Assembly: GCA_030146905.1 (NCBI GenBank)
Contig: JASLAV010001112.1
Location: 1-6,983, forward strand
Direction: 5' to 3'
DNA: 6,983 nucleotides
DNA from: Lentzea sp.
GTDB lineage: Bacteria > Actinomycetota > Actinomycetes > Mycobacteriales > Pseudonocardiaceae
Numbering within the stretch: the first letter of the stretch is position 1; every line of letters starts with the position of its first letter. The translations under genes and the position numbers were made by a program. The notes beneath the pieces are model-generated. The model made no database searches. It had not been told where the DNA came from and saw nothing but the letters and a program-made list of their open reading frames with translations. This document shows positions 5,485-6,983 of this stretch, one piece after another.

Positions 5485-6639
5485 ATGAACCGCACGAGTG
5501 CGGCCCGTGTAACCGGTGCCCTGTTGCTCGCCACCGGAGTCGTCACTGCTCTCAGCGTACCGGCGTTTGGCGCCCCTGCTGCACCAGTCGCCCCAACCGG
5601 TTCCGACACGGAGAGCTACCCGGCCGAATTGCTCCAAGCGGTGGAGCGCGATTTGGGCCTGAACGCTGACCAGGCACGCGTCCGGTTGGCTTCCGACCAG
5701 AAATCGAGCGAACTCGCGGAGCAGGCCAAGGCCTCCCTCGGCGACGCGTTCGGCGGCGCCTGGATCGACCAGGCGAGCGGCAGACTGACCGTCGCCGTGA
5801 CCAAGCCGGGACTCTCCGTGGCCGGCGCGGACACCAAGGTCGTCCAGAACTCGCTGACCAAGCTCAACGGGACCAAGTCGGTTCTCGACCTCCTGAGCGC
5901 GCCCGCGAGCATCACCAGCTGGCGGGTCGACGAGAAGTCGAACGCCGTCGTGGTCGAGGTCAACAAGAACACCCGTGACGCCGCGGCGGACAAGTTCATC
6001 GCCACCGCGAAGTCCATCGGCTCGGGCGTCAAGGTCGAAGAGGTGACCGAGAACCCGACGACGCTGTACGACCTGCGCGGCGGTGACGCCATCTACATGG
6101 GCAGCGGCGGACGTTGCTCGCTCGGCTTCTCCGTGTCGGGCGGCTTCGTGACCGCGGGCCACTGCGGCACCACGGGCACGTCGGTCTCCGGCTACAACCG
6201 CGTGGCGGCCGGCTCGTTCGCCGGCTCGGTGTTCCCCGGCAGCGACATGGCCTGGGTGCGCACCAACTCCAACTGGACCCCGCGTCCGTGGGTCAACCGC
6301 TACAACGGCTCGAACGTGACGGTCACGGGTTCCAGCCAGGCGGCGGTCGGCGCGTCGATCTGCCGTTCCGGTTCCACGACCGGATGGCGCTGCGGCACCG
6401 TCCAGGCGTTCAACCAGACCGTGAACTACTCGCAGGGCTCGGTGCGCGGCCTCACCCGCACCAACGCCTGTGCGGAGCCGGGTGACTCCGGTGGTTCGTG
6501 GGTGGCGGGCTCCGGCTTCAGCCAGGCCCAGGGCGTGACGTCCGGCGGTTCGGGCAACTGCTCGTCCGGCGGCACCACGTACTTCCAGCCGGTCAACCCG
6601 ATCCTGTCGCGCTGGGGCCTGACCCTGACCCGCGGCTAG
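5485..6639 (+). CDS. Secreted S1 serine protease precursor, alpha-lytic/streptogrisin type
   Basis: A 384-residue preproenzyme of the alpha-lytic protease/streptogrisin group (chymotrypsin fold). Residues 1 to about 32 are a Sec signal peptide (Arg-containing n-region, hydrophobic core, cleavage near AFGAPA). About 41-195 is the two-part pro region of the alpha-lytic type, which folds the enzyme and is then removed. The mature chain should begin near residue 196, just before RGGDAIY, giving about 189 residues. The triad is His226 in FVTAGHCG, Asp254 in SDMAWV and Ser335 in PGDSGGSW. Six cysteines in the mature part fit the three conserved disulfides. There is no C-terminal binding domain. The ATG at 5485 has GAGGGAG at 5471-5477. 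A leader ORF and hairpins precede it and a palindromic terminator follows. It probably digests extracellular protein for nutrition; specificity cannot be read reliably from sequence. The 3' 270 bp are repeated inverted at 6713-6982. Confidence 0.95.
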   Translation: MNRTSAARVTGALLLATGVVTALSVPAFGAPAAPVAPTGSDTESYPAELLQAVERDLGLNADQARVRLASDQKSSELAEQAKASLGDAFGGAWIDQASGRLTVAVTKPGLSVAGADTKVVQNSLTKLNGTKSVLDLLSAPASITSWRVDEKSNAVVVEVNKNTRDAAADKFIATAKSIGSGVKVEEVTENPTTLYDLRGGDAIYMGSGGRCSLGFSVSGGFVTAGHCGTTGTSVSGYNRVAAGSFAGSVFPGSDMAWVRTNSNWTPRPWVNRYNGSNVTVTGSSQAAVGASICRSGSTTGWRCGTVQAFNQTVNYSQGSVRGLTRTNACAEPGDSGGSWVAGSGFSQAQGVTSGGSGNCSSGGTTYFQPVNPILSRWGLTLTRG

Positions 6640-6982
6640 GAATCTCCGCCAGATCGCTGTGGAGCGCTGTGGCACCCCGGTGTCACAGCGCTTCAGAGCG
6701 ATCTGATCGGTACTAGCCGCGCGTGAGGGTCAGGCCGTAACGCGACAGGATCGGGTTGAGCGGCTGGAAGTACGTGGTGCCGCCGGACGAGCAGTTGCCC
6801 GAACCGCCGGACGTCACGCCCTGGGCCTGGCCGAAGCCGGAGCCCGCCACCCACGAACCACCCGAGTCGCCACCCTCGGCACAGGCGTTGGTGCGGGTGA
6901 GACCCCGGACCGAGCCCTGCGGGTAGTTCACGGTCTGGTTCTTGGCCTGGACGGTGCCGCAGCGCCACCCGGTCGTCGAACC
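6370..6982. repeat. Long inverted repeat formed by two protease 3' ends
   Basis: The left arm 6370-6639 aligns without gaps to the reverse complement of the right arm 6713-6982, with 23 mismatches in 270 bp by hand (91.5% identity). The 102 bp at 6490-6591 have one mismatch, including a perfect 71-bp run at 6521-6591. The right arm continues past the window, so the true length is unknown. The 73-bp spacer contains a palindrome. This is an inverted duplication of a gene. Confidence 0.95.
6650..6705. terminator. Bidirectional palindromic terminator between convergent proteases
   Basis: The outer arms CAGATCGCT (6650-6658) and AGCGATCTG (6697-6705) and the inner arms AGCGCTGTG (6663-6671) and CACAGCGCT (6684-6692) are perfect complements. 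A 4/4-nt internal loop separates them, and GCAC/GTGT pairing (one G-T) continues to the tip. It lies 10 bp after one stop codon and 7 bp before the other, so it can serve both genes. There is no T-run on either strand. Confidence 0.8.
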
Positions 6983-6983
6983 G
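6713..6983 (-). CDS. Second S1 serine protease, alpha-lytic/streptogrisin type (3' part, cut by window edge)
   Basis: The C-terminal 89 residues of a protease nearly identical to the one at 5485-6639: 83 of 89 residues match without gaps, ending in the same LTLTRG. The catalytic serine motif is intact as [11 protein letters not shown], as are the cysteines in WRCGT, NACAE and GNCSSG. The stop TAG is at 6715-6713. His and Asp of the triad, pro region and signal peptide would lie beyond the right edge; the open frame and intact motifs suggest a working gene, but this cannot be verified here. The differences from its twin are F to K, S to P, P to G (three residues before the catalytic Ser), S to G, V to L and W to Y. 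The P-to-G and F-to-K changes could alter the substrate pocket or surface charge. It shares a palindromic terminator with its twin. Confidence 0.92.
   Translation of the reverse strand, partial: GSTTGWRCGTVQAKNQTVNYPQGSVRGLTRTNACAEGGDSGGSWVAGSGFGQAQGVTSGGSGNCSSGGTTYFQPLNPILSRYGLTLTRG

Noticed and set aside
5227..6675. Long open frame on the minus strand opposite the protease gene (482 codons)
   Set aside because: Arg/Gly/Ala-rich low-complexity translation typical of antisense frames in GC-rich DNA; the plus-strand protease has a signal peptide, triad and disulfide cysteines.

Overview
The window looks like chromosome from a high-GC actinomycete, most likely a member of the Pseudonocardiales (Lentzea, Saccharothrix or Amycolatopsis type). 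The reasons are strong G/C bias at third codon positions, a DasR regulator very close to the Streptomyces protein, and secreted alpha-lytic/streptogrisin-type proteases. The genus is an inference; no rRNA or other marker gene is present. I see no insertion sequence, tRNA, CRISPR array or phage gene.

Left part (1-3178): a chitobiose/GlcNAc control locus. A lipoprotein sugar-binding protein (DasA-like, minus strand, running off the left edge) is divergent from a GntR/HutC regulator (DasR). Between them lies a good match to the DasR operator (dre, 790-805), placed just downstream of a candidate promoter for the binding protein. dasR overlaps the start of a 14-helix DHA2-type drug/metabolite exporter, so the two are probably co-transcribed and translationally coupled.

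Middle part (3152-4983, minus strand): two tandem fold-type-II PLP enzymes of the threonine/serine dehydratase-serine racemase family. They are about 70% identical by hand count and joined by an ATGA overlap. The 3' end of the second runs 27 bp into the convergent exporter gene, leaving no room for a terminator between the two transcription units.

Region 4984-5484 has no convincing long gene. It holds an AT-richer stretch with a perfect TTGACA box facing the dehydratases, a possible 37-codon leader ORF with a strong Shine-Dalgarno sequence, and two strong hairpins ahead of the protease gene.

Right part (5485-6983): a complete secreted serine protease precursor (signal peptide, alpha-lytic-type pro region, catalytic domain with full His/Asp/Ser triad) faces, tail to tail, the 3' end of a second, nearly identical protease. 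The two gene ends form an inverted repeat with arms of at least 270 bp and 91.5% identity around a 56-bp palindrome that probably terminates both genes. A secreted-hydrolase module thus sits near a GlcNAc-sensing locus, but I see no DasR operator in front of the protease, so a regulatory link is only a guess. I found no clear sign of a wholly new system. The most unusual items are the inverted protease pair with its conversion-like tract, the structured leader before the protease, the tandem dehydratases and the exporter tied to dasR.
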